A program made the translations under genes and the position numbers. Shown piece by piece: positions 11,649-23,420 of a DNA stretch of 64,000 nucleotides (position 1 is the stretch's first letter; the number at the start of each line of letters is the position of its first letter). The stretch lies in assembly GCA_029168955.1 (NCBI GenBank), contig JAPDOI010000135.1:872501-936500 (forward strand), in the 5' to 3' direction. The notes under the pieces were generated by a model, which saw only the letters and a list, made by a program, of their open reading frames with translations, had not been told where the DNA came from and did not search any database. This DNA comes from Aplectana chamaeleonis (Eukaryota; Nematoda; Chromadorea; Rhabditida; Cosmocercidae).

Positions 11649-13125
11649 GTCCAAATTTACCTTTTTCTCGAATAATCGACTTCTTAATTCATCCGGAGTT
11701 TCAACTGTTCGAACAATCGACTGCGTCGACTTAATCGAAATCGACGGCTTTGTATCAACCGGACGATAATTCGATCACTCGATTCGGTCCAGGTATACTA
11801 CCTGCCTAACACTGTTATCAAACTTTTGCACATGTTGTCTGTTATCACCAGTTTTCATGTAAGTTTCCGGTGCGTTAATCATTCCATAGGGTGTGACACG
11901 ACCGTGATCATCACCGTGGTGGGTAAACAAAATGACTTTGTATGTCGGCAGTTGGGGGAATTCCGTTGTCTATCATGGCACGAGACAACTGCATATGTAG
12001 TCACATGGCATGAACTTTGAGTTTTCATCCTTATCACATGTGGGTGTGAGTCTAGGACGAAACTTGTCTTTAGGCACGTGGTCTCTGCACTAATTATGGA
12101 CTCGATGGAGAAGGCAGCCTTTGAAAGGTGATTAGTCTATGGTGGAACTGAAATTATTGGAGTTTTTTTTAAAATTATTCTAGATTTTTGCACTTCTATG
12201 AACGTTGGGTACTCTCTAAGCTTCTAAAGTCACTTTAGATTCGAGCAGGTGTTGCCCATGGTTGAAGATTAGACGATGTTCTTCTGACAGTGTCTTTGTG
12301 TTTCAGTGTACTTTAACCCTCAGACCCTGTCCTATTGTTACTATTAGAAAGATAGGAAAAAGATGATTTTTCGTGTCCGTTCCGCCGATAGGGGAGCTAT
12401 AAGTACATGCCTAAAAATTCCTGTCAAATGCTCACAGTCTGGTTTAGACGTTTTTCAGTTTACCTTCTAACAGTTGGCCTGTTTTTACAACCGTAGGACA
12501 TGAATGTGGTTTCTGAATAAGGTGTCATAGTAGGTCTCAACAGTCTCGTGTCATTTTCGGTCTCTATCCTCTTAACCTGCTTGATTTGATTAGTGTCAGA
12601 GATGTTTTTTCCCTGATTTCAAAGAGTTCTCTTCTGTCTTTTTTCAGGCATGGCGATATTTGAGCGGTCATAAGATCAGAAGATCATAGCGCAGTTCGAC
12701 AGAGCAAAATATGTGCTTGACGAGTCCAAAAATTAAGCCTCTTTCATACCGTTCCTCGCTAAGAACTTCGTTCGGTGCTGCCAGGTGCGAAAAACTGCAT
12801 TACGGGTGACCCGCACACTCGTGAATTGAGGCCTGATCTCGTTTCGAGTGAGCCCCTAACTATTCGATTGCTGTCGGCATGACGCGGCTGCAGCGGGTCC
12901 TTCACTCACAATGAGAACCACGGTACGCGCTGCCCGCCGCATGATACGCCATCGCGGGCTACCCTTATAGCGATTTCGGGCGACCAGCACGAGCAGGAAA
13001 AAGTCGCCAAATTCTAGCTAACTGGACATCGCGGTCCCACGTCCTGAGTTGGATTTACTTGTGAGCTGGAATTCAGAAGGAGTGCCCACCTAAGTCGTGA
13101 AAGGAGTGCAGGAAGACAGCAAAAC
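11649..13125. other. No gene seen
   Basis: About 1.5 kb of unique-looking, moderately AT-rich sequence. A TTTTTCAG acceptor-like site near 12,645 has no exon chain in phase. Nothing supportable was identified. Confidence 0.4.
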
Positions 13126-13179
13126 TTCATGTAAAGTATAAGAAGGAGCGCGCACAGGATTCCTGAAACCCATCTTGCC

Positions 13180-14600
13180 GTATACAACGTTGCGCCCGCT
13201 CCTTCTTATACCTTACACGGCGTAGTGCGCACTCCTTCTTATACCTTACAAGACGTGCACGCACCTTCTAGAAACCGCCACACCTCGAAACACATTAACT
13301 AAGTCCTTCTGAGCTGCTGACCTAATATGACGTTGTGCGCGCTTCTTCTACACCACTATTCCCATTACACGTTGTGTGTGTGCTGTCTCTGAACTCTACT
13401 CATCTTGCGAGATATTGTGCGCGCTCCTTCTTAAACCCTTCTAACTTTTAGCGACGTTGAGCGCGCTCCTGGAACGCTACTCCTCCCTCACAGATGGTGT
13501 AGATGACCTCTCTGAACCCCTTCTTACTTTAGGCGTCGTTCATACTTCCGCAGACGAGCGACGCGAAGGCGTGCAATCCTGCAATATCGATTGTGCCGCG
13601 CCGCGAGATCTATGTCATATGTAGATTTGCACTGCTCCAGGCCGCCAGGCGGCCGAAGTATGAACGACGTCTTACCCTAAGTTGTAAGCTTTTAGACTCG
13701 TGTACACCTATGACGACGTTGCGCACGTTTTCCCTATATTCACGCCAGCTTGACGTGCGCTCCCTCCGAACCAAATCCTTCCTTGTTGGACATTGATCGT
13801 AGTCCTACCAAACATCTATTCACCTCACAAGATGTTAAGCGAGCTCCTTCTACACCTCTTGCTATCCTACCCCAATTTGTGCGCGCCCCCTCATGACCCC
13901 ACTCAACTTACACAACAGTATGCGCGCTCATTTTGAGCTATTCGCACTATACAAAACGTTGCGCGCATCACTACAGAACTTCTACTGCTCACTTCAACAC
14001 GACAATGTGCGCGCGAATCCTAAGCCTCCACTGGGTTTACAAGACGCTGGTCACGCTCGTTCTGTTCTCCTTTACCTTCCACATGGCGTTACACGCTCTC
14101 CTTCTCAGCCCCATGCAGCTTTCTCGGTGTTTTGCGCACTTCTGCTGAGCCCCTGTACCCTCCATAAAACGTCGAAATTTACATCATTCGAGGCGCGAGC
14201 GGCGCGCGCGACGCCTCGGCCTCCGTCTGCCCTACGCTCTCTCACCGTCTCTAACCTCCGCTCCGCGCCAGCATGCTTAGGAACCAAGTGAATTTCGCCG
14301 TTTTATAGCATGTACACTTCAGACCTCTTTCAGAGTTCGACCGCCGCGCGACGCGATGGTATGGTTACCATGTTCATCGATCGAGATTGCGTCGAATGTA
14401 ATCAGAACATGCAATCGCGGCAATCACCGATGGAAGTGTAAATTTGGCCTTACGCGTCGTTGTGCGCGATCTTTCTGTGCCGCTGTACACTTTCCACAAC
14501 ATTGGGCTCGCCAGGCCCCTTCTGAAACCCATTCTCAGTTTGCACGATGTTGTGTGCGCTCCTTTCGATTTCCTACAGAATACACGCCGTAAACTCACAA
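13180..14600. repeat. Strongly decayed tandem array, unit about 42 bp
   Basis: A motif close to GACGTTGTGCGCGCTCCTTCT followed by a C/T-rich tail recurs about 20 times. In the clearest runs (13,332-13,453 and 13,830-14,135) copies lie 40-46 bp apart. Individual units have diverged heavily and one inverted copy is seen at 13,140. It is interrupted by a family G block at 14,170-14,310. Long open frames here follow from the C/T-rich bias and show no splice or start context. Confidence 0.6.
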
Positions 14601-15369
14601 TTATTCGGACACAAACCAAACTAACGAATATCTAACAGAATCTTCCGAATAACAAGAAAGGAGTGTAACCCCTAGCAAATATTTGGAGACTTTCTTCCAC
14701 CACTGGGGGAAGAAACAGGGCACGTTAAAGTGGATGGCTTCCTGTTGAAAGGCAAATAAGTAATCCTTTTGTGGGATGATTCTACCTAACTTAAGGGTCA
14801 AAAAGTCGGCTGACAAATGTTGATCGGCGCTGGTCCCGATTGCCGGCCCCGGTCAACCACCCGTCATTAATCAAGCACGATTTCTGCCGGTGGTACGTGT
14901 CTCTGATAGGGGTGGTAACCAGTACCAGCAGTGTAGTGGCGCCGACTTATGTGATATATTGTTGATATGATACTGCAGTTCGTTACCAGTTCCGCCACTA
15001 CGGGAGGCCAGGCGGTCGGACGGTCCACGACGGCGGTCGAAAAACACCGAAAATAGCGACCGGAAGTATCCAATCCTAAACGGCGCAACCACATAAACAT
15101 CATTACACCGAGAATAGTAGAGACTGAAGAATACCCTAAATGCAAAAAAACAGGCGTGGCTTATGCAGAAAGTAGAGCAACAGACTAATTAACACCACAG
15201 AGAACGATCAGCGGAATGAGAATTCCTCCTGTGACATGAGAATGGAGGAGATGGATTCATTTCGCGCAGGTGTCGGATGAAAACATCCATCAAAAATTTT
15301 TTGCCTTACCTACATCAGGTTCTAATGACGCCAATTAAATACACAGTTCGCATCAAACAGCCGTGTCAT
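14601..15369. other. No gene seen
   Basis: No exon chain, RNA gene or element boundary could be supported in this stretch. Confidence 0.35.
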
Positions 15370-16436
15370 CTCGGTAGCCGACTTTGGGCAGTGTTCTTGC
15401 ACTGGCTTCGATAATGGAGGGGTGATGAGGGCATTAAGGGCACAAAGCACCCAAAGACAATATTTTCAGATTCTATGCTTACCTTAGAGAGAATCGCACG
15501 CTGATCACAATGGTGTCTCTCAAATCGCCAAAGGTCCTTCACAAAGGGAGTTGCAGCTCCTCGAAAATGCCCGTATTTGGAAGGCCGAAAATTAGGTGCA
15601 CTAGTAGTCTCAGGCCTGTATTTTTCTACATTCGCAGTCTTTGCGCAAGAGCGAACCATGATGAGAGGACATACCGACAAGAGAGAAGAAAAAAGGAGAA
15701 AAATGCCTAAATTTGACTGGCGAATTTATAGTGGACGAGTTGTCTTTTACCAGTTTCCCCTCGTCATTCGCAGCCATCGCACTGGAGCAGGCCACAATTT
15801 ACATTAACTATAAAATCCGATAAGAAACAAGAAGACATAATTAGATTATTACCCATCGTGCGTCTCGTCTCTATTGAGAGCGTAAACTTGTCGATGGGCG
15901 TAACCCATAAAATCATTTCAGTGAGCGTGGTCAACATTTTCCTCGCTTATTTGAGCGAGTTGAGTATCCGCGCTGGGCAGGGTTCGATATTATAGTCCGG
16001 CCGCAGCGTATAGCAACCCCACCGAACGCGAAATATCAATCCGTTCAAATTAATTAGAAAAGGCGAGAAAAAAAGTCGATCACGTCCCCACAGAAAAAAA
16101 TATGTCACGCCCACCGACAAGCGTCCGATCTTGACTCGAGACGTGAAACGGATTTTGATAGGAATCTATGTTCTTCAATTTCCTATCGGTCTGTCATCAT
16201 ACCGCGGTCTGCTCCAGAGCGATGGCTGCGATCTGCGATAGAAAACAGGGTCGATACAACTCGATCACCAAAAATTTGCTGCTTAAATTCTTACTATTTG
16301 AGTGGCCATATATTTTCCTTTTTTTTCGTTCGTACTGGGTTTTGAGCGATTCTGGAGACACCATTGGGATCAGCGCGAAGTTCTCTCCAAGGCATGCAAA
16401 AAAAGCGAAAAACGATATAGAGGGTGGACTGTGCCT
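15370..16436. mobile_element. Composite of family B MITE copies
   Basis: Two overlapping or nested diverged family B bodies. Shared words are GATCACAATGGTGTCTCTC, CTCAGGCCTGTATTTTTC, TATAGTCCGGCCGC, TAGCAACCCCACC and the right end GTGGACTGTGCC next to TCAA. The left boundary is approximate. No coding content. Confidence 0.55.
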
Positions 16437-16540
16437 TCAAGGGTATCGCGTGGACTCGAATACCCCATCTCCTATTTTGCTTCCACTCAATCTACACTTG
16501 TCCGAGTGATCGATCGCTCACCCGAGTCGAGTCTTTACTT

Positions 16541-18021
16541 ACCCTCTACTTCCCCACACCTCGCACTTAGTTTGGCTGCAGTTTGAGATGCGATCCGCGT
16601 GTGCGCTGCGGCTCGAAGAACAGCTCGTGGTATGGGTGGCCGTTGGTTAATGGCCAGCCAGGTGGCCATCAATCAATGCAACGCGAATTTTCGTCTTCGT
16701 GATCACCTGTTTTGCCTCGGTGGCGAGCATTTTCTGCTTTCTTTCTTTGGTCTCCACAACTCATCTGATTTCAATATTCTCTTCCGCTATGTCGACCTTG
16801 GCTTACAGCTAGGATGAGTTTTTCTATTGTTATTGTTCTTGGAGTAGTTAATTGATTATTTGTTCATTAATTTTTAGTTATTCCAGTAATTTAATTTGTC
16901 TTCTTTCTATACAATATTTTTGTTTCCTCGCACGTTTATTTGATCATTCAAATCTATTAATTTTCATTTGCTCGTTTATTTGTTTACTAACTAATTCAGT
17001 CATCTAAGTGTATCAATTTTATTATTCCGTTTGATGTTACTATAATGATTTAATAGTAAACAGTATCTCATATATCATAAGGAATTTTATAGGTGTTCTT
17101 CGAGGATTCCATTTAGCACCACTTTTCCATATTGTTTATTTTCTTGACGTTTCAATAATTATGCTAATGACAAGAAAACGATAAATTACTCCAAATGATT
17201 AACAAATAAGGACCAACGATTCTAAACAAGATTTCTCGTTTTCATTCTACCAAATTCGGGTATTCTTCTTTTCATTCCCTACCTTGCGTGGGGAAGAATT
17301 TCAACTAATTCATCACCGTTCACAAGGATATAGCAGGTGGTTAATGCAGCGTCACTGGCATAATTACTGAAACGTCCAGAAACTACAAAAGGAAAAAGTG
17401 GTGCTATATGCAATTTTCGAACATTACCTATCAAATTTTGTTGTAGTATTTGAGAGATGCTGTTTAGTAATCAATGCATAAAAGTAACATCAAACGGAAT
17501 AATAAAATGGATACACCTAAATGACTGATTTAGAAGACAAAAAAAAACGAGCCAATGAAAATTATTAGATTTGGTGATCAAACAAATGCGTGAGAAAACA
17601 AAAAGTATTGATTCCTAAAAAAATAAAACAGTAAATAAATGGATATTGAAAACAAAACAAAATAAATATCTGAAAAATTGAAAATAAATGAACAATTAAT
17701 TAATTAATCACTCCAAGAACAATGACAATAGAAAAAAAACTCATCCTAGCGGTAAGCCGAGGTCGAGCATAGCGGCAGAGAATATTGAAGTCAGATGAGT
17801 TGTCGAGAGCAGAAGAAAGAAAGCAGAAAAAATGCTCGCCACCGAGGCAAAACAGATGATCGCGAAGGCGAAAATCCGTGTTGCATCGATTGATGGCCAC
17901 CTGGCTGGGCATCAACCAACGGCCACCCATACCACGAACTGTTCTTCGAGCCGCAGCGCACACGCGGATCGCATCTCGAACTGCAGCCAAACTTAGTGCG
18001 AGGTGTGGGGAAGTAGAGGGT
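16541..18021. repeat. 1.48-kb inverted-repeat (foldback) element
   Basis: The left arm starts ACCCTCTACTTCCCCACACC and the right arm ends with its complement at 18,021. Arms of roughly 600 bp stay about 90% alike, then become AT-rich towards the centre, where TTAGCACCACTTTTCCATA still pairs with AAAAAGTGGTGCTATATG. Each arm encodes a similar short open frame containing GMGGRWLM and LFCLGGEHF, but their differences include as many amino-acid changes as silent ones, so I do not call it a gene. A transcript through it would form a very long hairpin. Confidence 0.8.
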
Positions 18022-19713
18022 ATCTATACCACAGGACCTCTGGGAGCTGTGGGGAGGATCAAGAGATTCTAGCACTTCCGTTCAGAAGCAAGCTTTAGTC
18101 TCACAGCTTCATGAATGGAGCATTGAGCTTCGAGTTCGCTGCGTCAGCAACTAAACAGCAAGTCTTAAGCTTGTTACTTTTAGAGAGAAGCACTGGGCAT
18201 ATGAATCATTTTCCGACACCTGAAGGAGCAAATTGGAAAACCTGCTGCCTTCACCCTATTGAGCAACGAGCTGGAGGCTTAGTGCTTCTGAATTATCTAC
18301 CACGTGCTTCTGAAAGCACCAATCATAATATCACGATAAGAGCCATACGAATAGGTGCAATGAGAGATGATGATTTCTGAGACAAGAATGGGGAAGAAGA
18401 AAAAGTATACGGCATACTAAGGCAACTAATAACTTGGCGGCAAATTTGCGTTTAAAACGTTTGAGTGTGAGCGGCGATGTCTGGCATTTCGTGAGCTTCA
18501 AGTATAGCGAGCCTGCGCGATTTGTAATCTCTTATTCCTAGTAGCTAATCCTTGAAAAATTTGAAATGTTCTCCCGAGGGCGTTTCTTTACATTGTAGCA
18601 CATTGTTCTGAAAAATCAAGTTTGTCATTGTCGACCTGGTGGCCAGCTAGGTTTGCAGACCCCTTCCTCCCATGCACCGACAGCTGCGGCATAGCGTGAG
18701 CCTGACCCTTTGCGTAGCGTGCTATGAATTCTAAGTAACCCTCCTGACTGGACCTCTTTATTCTCTTTTTTTGCGTCCCATTATGGTTCTCTCCTACAAC
18801 GGAAAAAACAAGCCTAAGGCAACTTCCCCACCTAAAGGTAACTTCTCCACCAACCTTCGCACTTCAAAGTCTGTATATTCGATGCGTGATGACTCCATTC
18901 GCTAAGGATTTCAAACGTTTCTGGGAAAATCATTGCAACCATCCGGGAATTATCTTCGAAAAGAGCAGGGAGACTAAAAAAACTTTTATGGTTGTACAAT
19001 GCCTTCAAATTCCTAAACCGTATACATCAAGGACGGCTCTGATTATTGACGTTTTTCGAAGTTGGCGATCCCTTATTCCAACATATGGTTGTTTTTTCAG
19101 AAAGTATGGACGTTCTCACTTATCCCACCGGAAATGTTTTGTTTCCTAAAAACACAGCAATTGAGCGAAATGATAAGATAGGGCGCGTGTTTTTTGCTTT
19201 AATAAGGATTGAGCAGAATTCAGAAAAACTTTTAACAAGCCCAACAGAGTTGTGCTTTCCATGACGCGTGCTTTAGAAAGGGCTCTTGATGCTTGTTTAG
19301 CATAACATCACATAAAAGCAAGTTTATGATGCGCCGAAAAGCGCGGGCGAAGCTCTATGACGCGGCGGCGCTCATTTCAATGAGTCAGGCAGGGTGTGGG
19401 GTTGCCGAAAATCAGCAGAAGGCCGAGTGACGAGGGGGAAGGCCGCTGCACTGTCGGTTTCTGATCCGCTTAGCGATCGCGCATTGACGTAGGTAACCTC
19501 GGTTGAGACCAAATTTGGAGCTGCTGAAATGGTCTAAAACTGGAATATTAATTCTGGCGTCATCCACTTGTTATATAAGCGCCGGAGGAAGGCATAGGTC
19601 TCCCTTCAAGCAGGTCTTGCTGGTGTCTAGCTACCGACCTTTAATACTATCCTTCTTTCCCAATTCTTCCATGTCTCTTCCATACGGAAAGGAGGCTCTA
19701 CAGAATTATTCGT
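18022..19713. other. No gene seen; repeat fragments
   Basis: Fragments resembling family B (AATCATTGCAACCATCCGGG near 18,930 and a GCCTTCAAA end near 19,005). No gene or RNA was recognised. Confidence 0.4.
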
Positions 19714-20331
19714 GAAGCCCATCCGAGTGAGACTGTCCGCCCACGCGGTCGGCGTGCGTGTCGAGCGGCAGTCGCCAAGGCATTTATTCGGCTCATGAAT
19801 CTATTGGCAAGAGTCTCGGACGATAAGTGAAGAATATCCCAATCAGCTGTCTGCAGCTGTGGGGTGGTTTGTCTGAAAAATCTTACACGATTTTTGGATG
19901 TTTTTTTTGCCGTAACTGCAGTTCAACGTCGCAGTGCACGTTATGGTATGTTTACACAAGGTGCTGAGTTGATCGCAAAACGCTTGGCTCCGGGCGAGAT
20001 TGAACCAGCATATTCCCTTTCCGAGGGAGCGCCTTATCGCACTGCATTACCGAAGCCCCAGCGCCGCTCTCACTCAACCGCTCGGTAAATCTTCACCGAA
20101 GCAATCATCCTTTCACCCGCATAACGGGATGAGAGTGAGAGCGGCGCTGGGGCTTCGGTGGTGCAGTGCGATAAGGCGCTCTCCCGGAAAAGGAATATGC
20201 TGGTTCAATCTCGCCCGGAGCCAAGCGTTTTGCGATCAACTCAGCACCTTGTCTGAAAAATGTCTGTTGCAACCGCCACTCGACGCGCACGCCGACCGCG
20301 TAGGCGGACAGTCTCATTCTGACAGACTTTA
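19714..20331. mobile_element. Foldback element H with inverted tRNA-like modules
   Basis: Outer arms GAGACTGTCCGCCCACGCGG (left) and CCGCGTAGGCGGACAGTCTC (right) are inverted. Inner arms GGTGCTGAGTTGATCGCAAA and its complement continue inward through two tRNA-like modules to a short loop near 20,100. Isolated arms of the same family occur near 21,070-21,110 and as a pair at 27,146-27,370. No protein-coding capacity. Confidence 0.75.
20148..20222 (+). other. tRNA-like module in element H (right arm)
   Basis: A 72-base span starting GGCTTCG and ending CGGAGCC gives a 7-bp acceptor stem (one G-U pair). It has TTCAATC exactly at tRNA positions 54-60 and a TGGTGCAGTGCG segment resembling an A box. 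Genomic CA follows the final C. The anticodon arm is poor: no U at position 33 can be placed with confidence. So this is a tRNA-derived module, not a callable tRNA gene. A near-identical inverted copy lies at about 19,984-20,060. Confidence 0.5.
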
Positions 20332-20451
20332 AAGGACTATCCAAATATCCGCAGTTCCAGACTGGTATCCAATCCCTCGGCTATTTGACTTGCCAAGCGC
20401 AGTCTAGAATTGTTTATTTCGTACATTCAACTTTTCGCATACTGTCGAGTA

Positions 20452-20716
20452 TTGTGCTTCTTTGGGCCGAATTCCGGTCCGCAGTTGCGTCTCGACACGC
20501 TTCGCGGCCGCACGCGCTCGTGTCGGTCGAGTTTCCCGATGTGGCTTTTTTTATTCTGTTTTCTGATTTTTTTTTTCAGTTTCCAGTTTCGAAAACCAAC
20601 CTAGAGTCAACAGATCGGCGGCTGGGGCGCTTTAATCTCTTCCGACTCGGGAGCGTGCGGCTGCAAAGCGTGTCGTGGCGAAATTGCGGACCGCAATTCG
20701 GCCCAGAGAAGCACAA
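20452..20716. mobile_element. TA-flanked foldback MITE, family E copy 2
   Basis: TTGTGCTTCTTTGGGCC at the left and GGCCCAGAGAAGCACAA at the right, flanked by TA (20,450-20,451 and 20,717-20,718). Arms carry TCCGGTCCGCAGTTGCG and TCTCGACACGCTTCGCGG as in the copies at 5.1 and 25.9 kb. Confidence 0.8.
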
Positions 20717-20739
20717 TAATTGACTGTTCGAATAGCAGG

Positions 20740-21300
20740 CTATTTGTTCGGATAATGATTTTTCGGATGTCCGATTTTCTCCCTCATTGTTACTGGGCTC
20801 TTTGTTTATCCAACTATTCGAATGTAATCGGATATTGGACTTTTCGGATATCCGAACTTCTCGGAGACCCGATTTTCGAATGTAATCTGATCTAAAATTT
20901 TTCGGATATTCGACTGTCAAACAGCCATAGTGAAAGCCTTTTCTTGGACTTGGAAAAATCGATTTGCAGAAATATTTGACGAGTGGTGAATAATGTCCCC
21001 GTCAGGTTTTTATAGCCGTGGGAAAGCTTGTCGAAAAATTGCCTTTTCGACGGGCGATCATCACGCAAGCCGACCGCGTGGGCGGACAGTCTCATTCGGA
21101 CAGACTTTACATACAGATACATGACTTTTTGATTGTAGCCGAAAATTCGACTTTGCACTTCTGAGATGTAATCGAATATTCAGCCTTTTAAATATAGTGA
21201 CTTTTCAACAGGATATTGAATTTTTCGGATATCCGACGTTTCGAAAGTGGCCCGAAATTTGGTTTTTAGGATATTTGATTGTTCGATCAAATATATTTGG
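20740..21300. repeat. Degenerate TTCGGATATCCGA-rich repeat
   Basis: Words close to TTTTCGGATATNCGA and CGAATGTAATCGGATAT recur many times, with an element H arm embedded at 21,070-21,110. Spacing is irregular. Likely a decayed tandem repeat; no gene. Confidence 0.5.
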
Positions 21301-21689
21301 AATTCGGGAAGGTGGAAACATTGTGTTGCAGTCCCAGAACACTTGGAAACATCAAGAATCTAGCTATTTTTCCTCCATTCCAAGTTTTCTTTAAAAGTTG
21401 AATTTCGCCGCACAAGTTTGCTAAAGTAAGATTTTAGTACTAGATTTTTACAGTTACAACAAATATATAAAATATAATAGCCCGAATAAAAGGCGTTACT
21501 CTTGAAGAGCTCGGAATTCATGGAGACTTAACCAGTTAGTAATCGGGGTCTATTCATTCGTTGCTGCTGGTGATTTTCATCATTATTTTTGATTTTTTTT
21601 TCGATAAGACACTTGAAGTGCAATGTCAAGGGGCGCCGCTATATCCGCACATGGTCGAGTTCGATCCCTCACCCCTACCCTGAACCAGC

Positions 21690-23420
21690 CAAGCTCAGGG
21701 TCAGGCAGACCGTTGTCCAGGACCTCGACAAGGCTACGTCCCCCCTCCCTTGGAAATCAAAATTTTTGAAAAATGTTCTGAACTTTAACGTCCCCTTCAG
21801 TTCCTGAAAGAAGTTTAACAGTTTCTGTGGTCAAAAGTTTCAAGAAAGTATATTTCAACCTGGATTTTCAAAAAAATAGTTAATGCACTTCCTATCCGAC
21901 TGATTAGCCTCGGGAGTGTAGTTTTGACTTGCCCTTAAGCAACAACATTTGTATTAAGAACGAAGTAAATAAAATTGTGACACAGATCGCCACACAATCT
22001 CATAATGGCATAATGATGAAGAAAAATGTGGGCAAATTAAAACAGAAATAAAAAAACGCTGGATACTTGCAGGAAGTTACGTTGAAGGTGTGGAACGTTT
22101 TCTACCTCTCAATGGACCCCAACCTCGGTGTGGGCAAAACTCTGGCGTATACCGAGCATTATTCAGAAACGTTTTGAACTCTCGATAACAGCTCACTAAT
22201 CACGAGGCTTCATGACACCTGGGTGCAAATCTAGTTGGATGGGGTCACTCAGGATACGAGGGAAGAATGAATGATACACTACCTAAACTCTAAACATTTT
22301 GATGGAGTTTCTGTAAGAACATTGACTGATGGCACTATCAAACACCATATACCGGCAGAAGTCTACAATTTAACGGATAACAAACCTCCAATTAGCTTTG
22401 CATCGGGACCTCCGAGTAGGTGGAACCCTTTTGTGGAGGTATAAACCTTTACAGGTTGAAAAAGGTTGGATTCCCAACTATCATTGTTCAATCGGTAGGG
22501 GTGCGAGCGTGGATGGGAGAGGGGGTGTCACCGGCGGTGGTTCTGCGGGCACTGTTGCGCAGTACAGTGCCGCAAAACTACCGCAGGTAGCGAACGTGGC
22601 TTGGCATTGGAGCGCGATATTTTTAGGCGGCTCGCCGCAGTGGTAAGTGAAACCCCTTGCTCTGGAATGCTCTAAATTGAGGAGTTTCTGAGCGAAATCG
22701 TGGTAGTGAGTAGAAGGTAGGCCAAAGAGGGGAATTTTACCTACAGGATGTTAAAATTGCTTCTTTGAAAAAAAATACCGGTGTCCGATTTTTGCCGAAG
22801 GGGCGGTTTTGGAAAACGGTTTTGGAGAGCGGCAAAACGTGTTTTAGGCAATTTTCATCGTGATTTTAGGGTGGTGGGAGGGGTGTTGGATATCAGTTTG
22901 TGGGGAATTTCATGGAGAGTCTGAATATTTTCTCAGATTCTGGAAAATCTGAAATTTTCTGGGGGACGTCCAATTCGTTCGAAGTGAAGAATTTGGGGTG
23001 CTGATCACGAATCTGAGGTTTATTTGCTCGTTTTTCCGAAGTTTTCGAATATATTTGTTCAAATTTTCACTGGCCGAGAAAATTGAATGCGGCCTAAAAT
23101 CAACTTTTGACGATTGCATCGTTATGTGACGACAGATGTAGCTCAAATCGCCCCTGTTGTGGTTATCTGGAGTGCTGTACGAATGTTCTCTATTACGGTA
23201 GTTTGAGTCGACCAGTCTCAGAACCCCTTGTCTCAAAGTTTCTATGGGGGGTTATTTGGGTAAGAGATACGCATTCGATGTCCATTTGTCGATTATCGTG
23301 AAAATCGAGGTAGGTTTGGCCCTAAATGGCATGTTACCCACCGTAACCTACAGTAAACCTCAAAATTTTTACGTCCCCCTGTTGTCCAGCGCGACAACGC
23401 CCGCCTGACCCTGGCCAAGC
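21690..23420. repeat. Inverted repeat pair bounding about 1.7 kb
   Basis: GCCAAGCTCAGGGTCAGGC at the left is the near complement of GCCTGACCCTGGCCAAGCC at the right, and both are followed inward by CGTTGTCC(AG)..., ACGTCCCCC and AAAATTTT. The interior shows no transposase or splice-consistent gene. It may be a non-autonomous transposon or two facing copies of one repeat. Confidence 0.5.

Noticed and set aside
16599..16817. Conserved short frame in the 1.48-kb inverted repeat as a gene
   Set aside because: Comparison of the two arms shows about as many amino-acid-changing as silent differences, and the frame lacks an intact common start.
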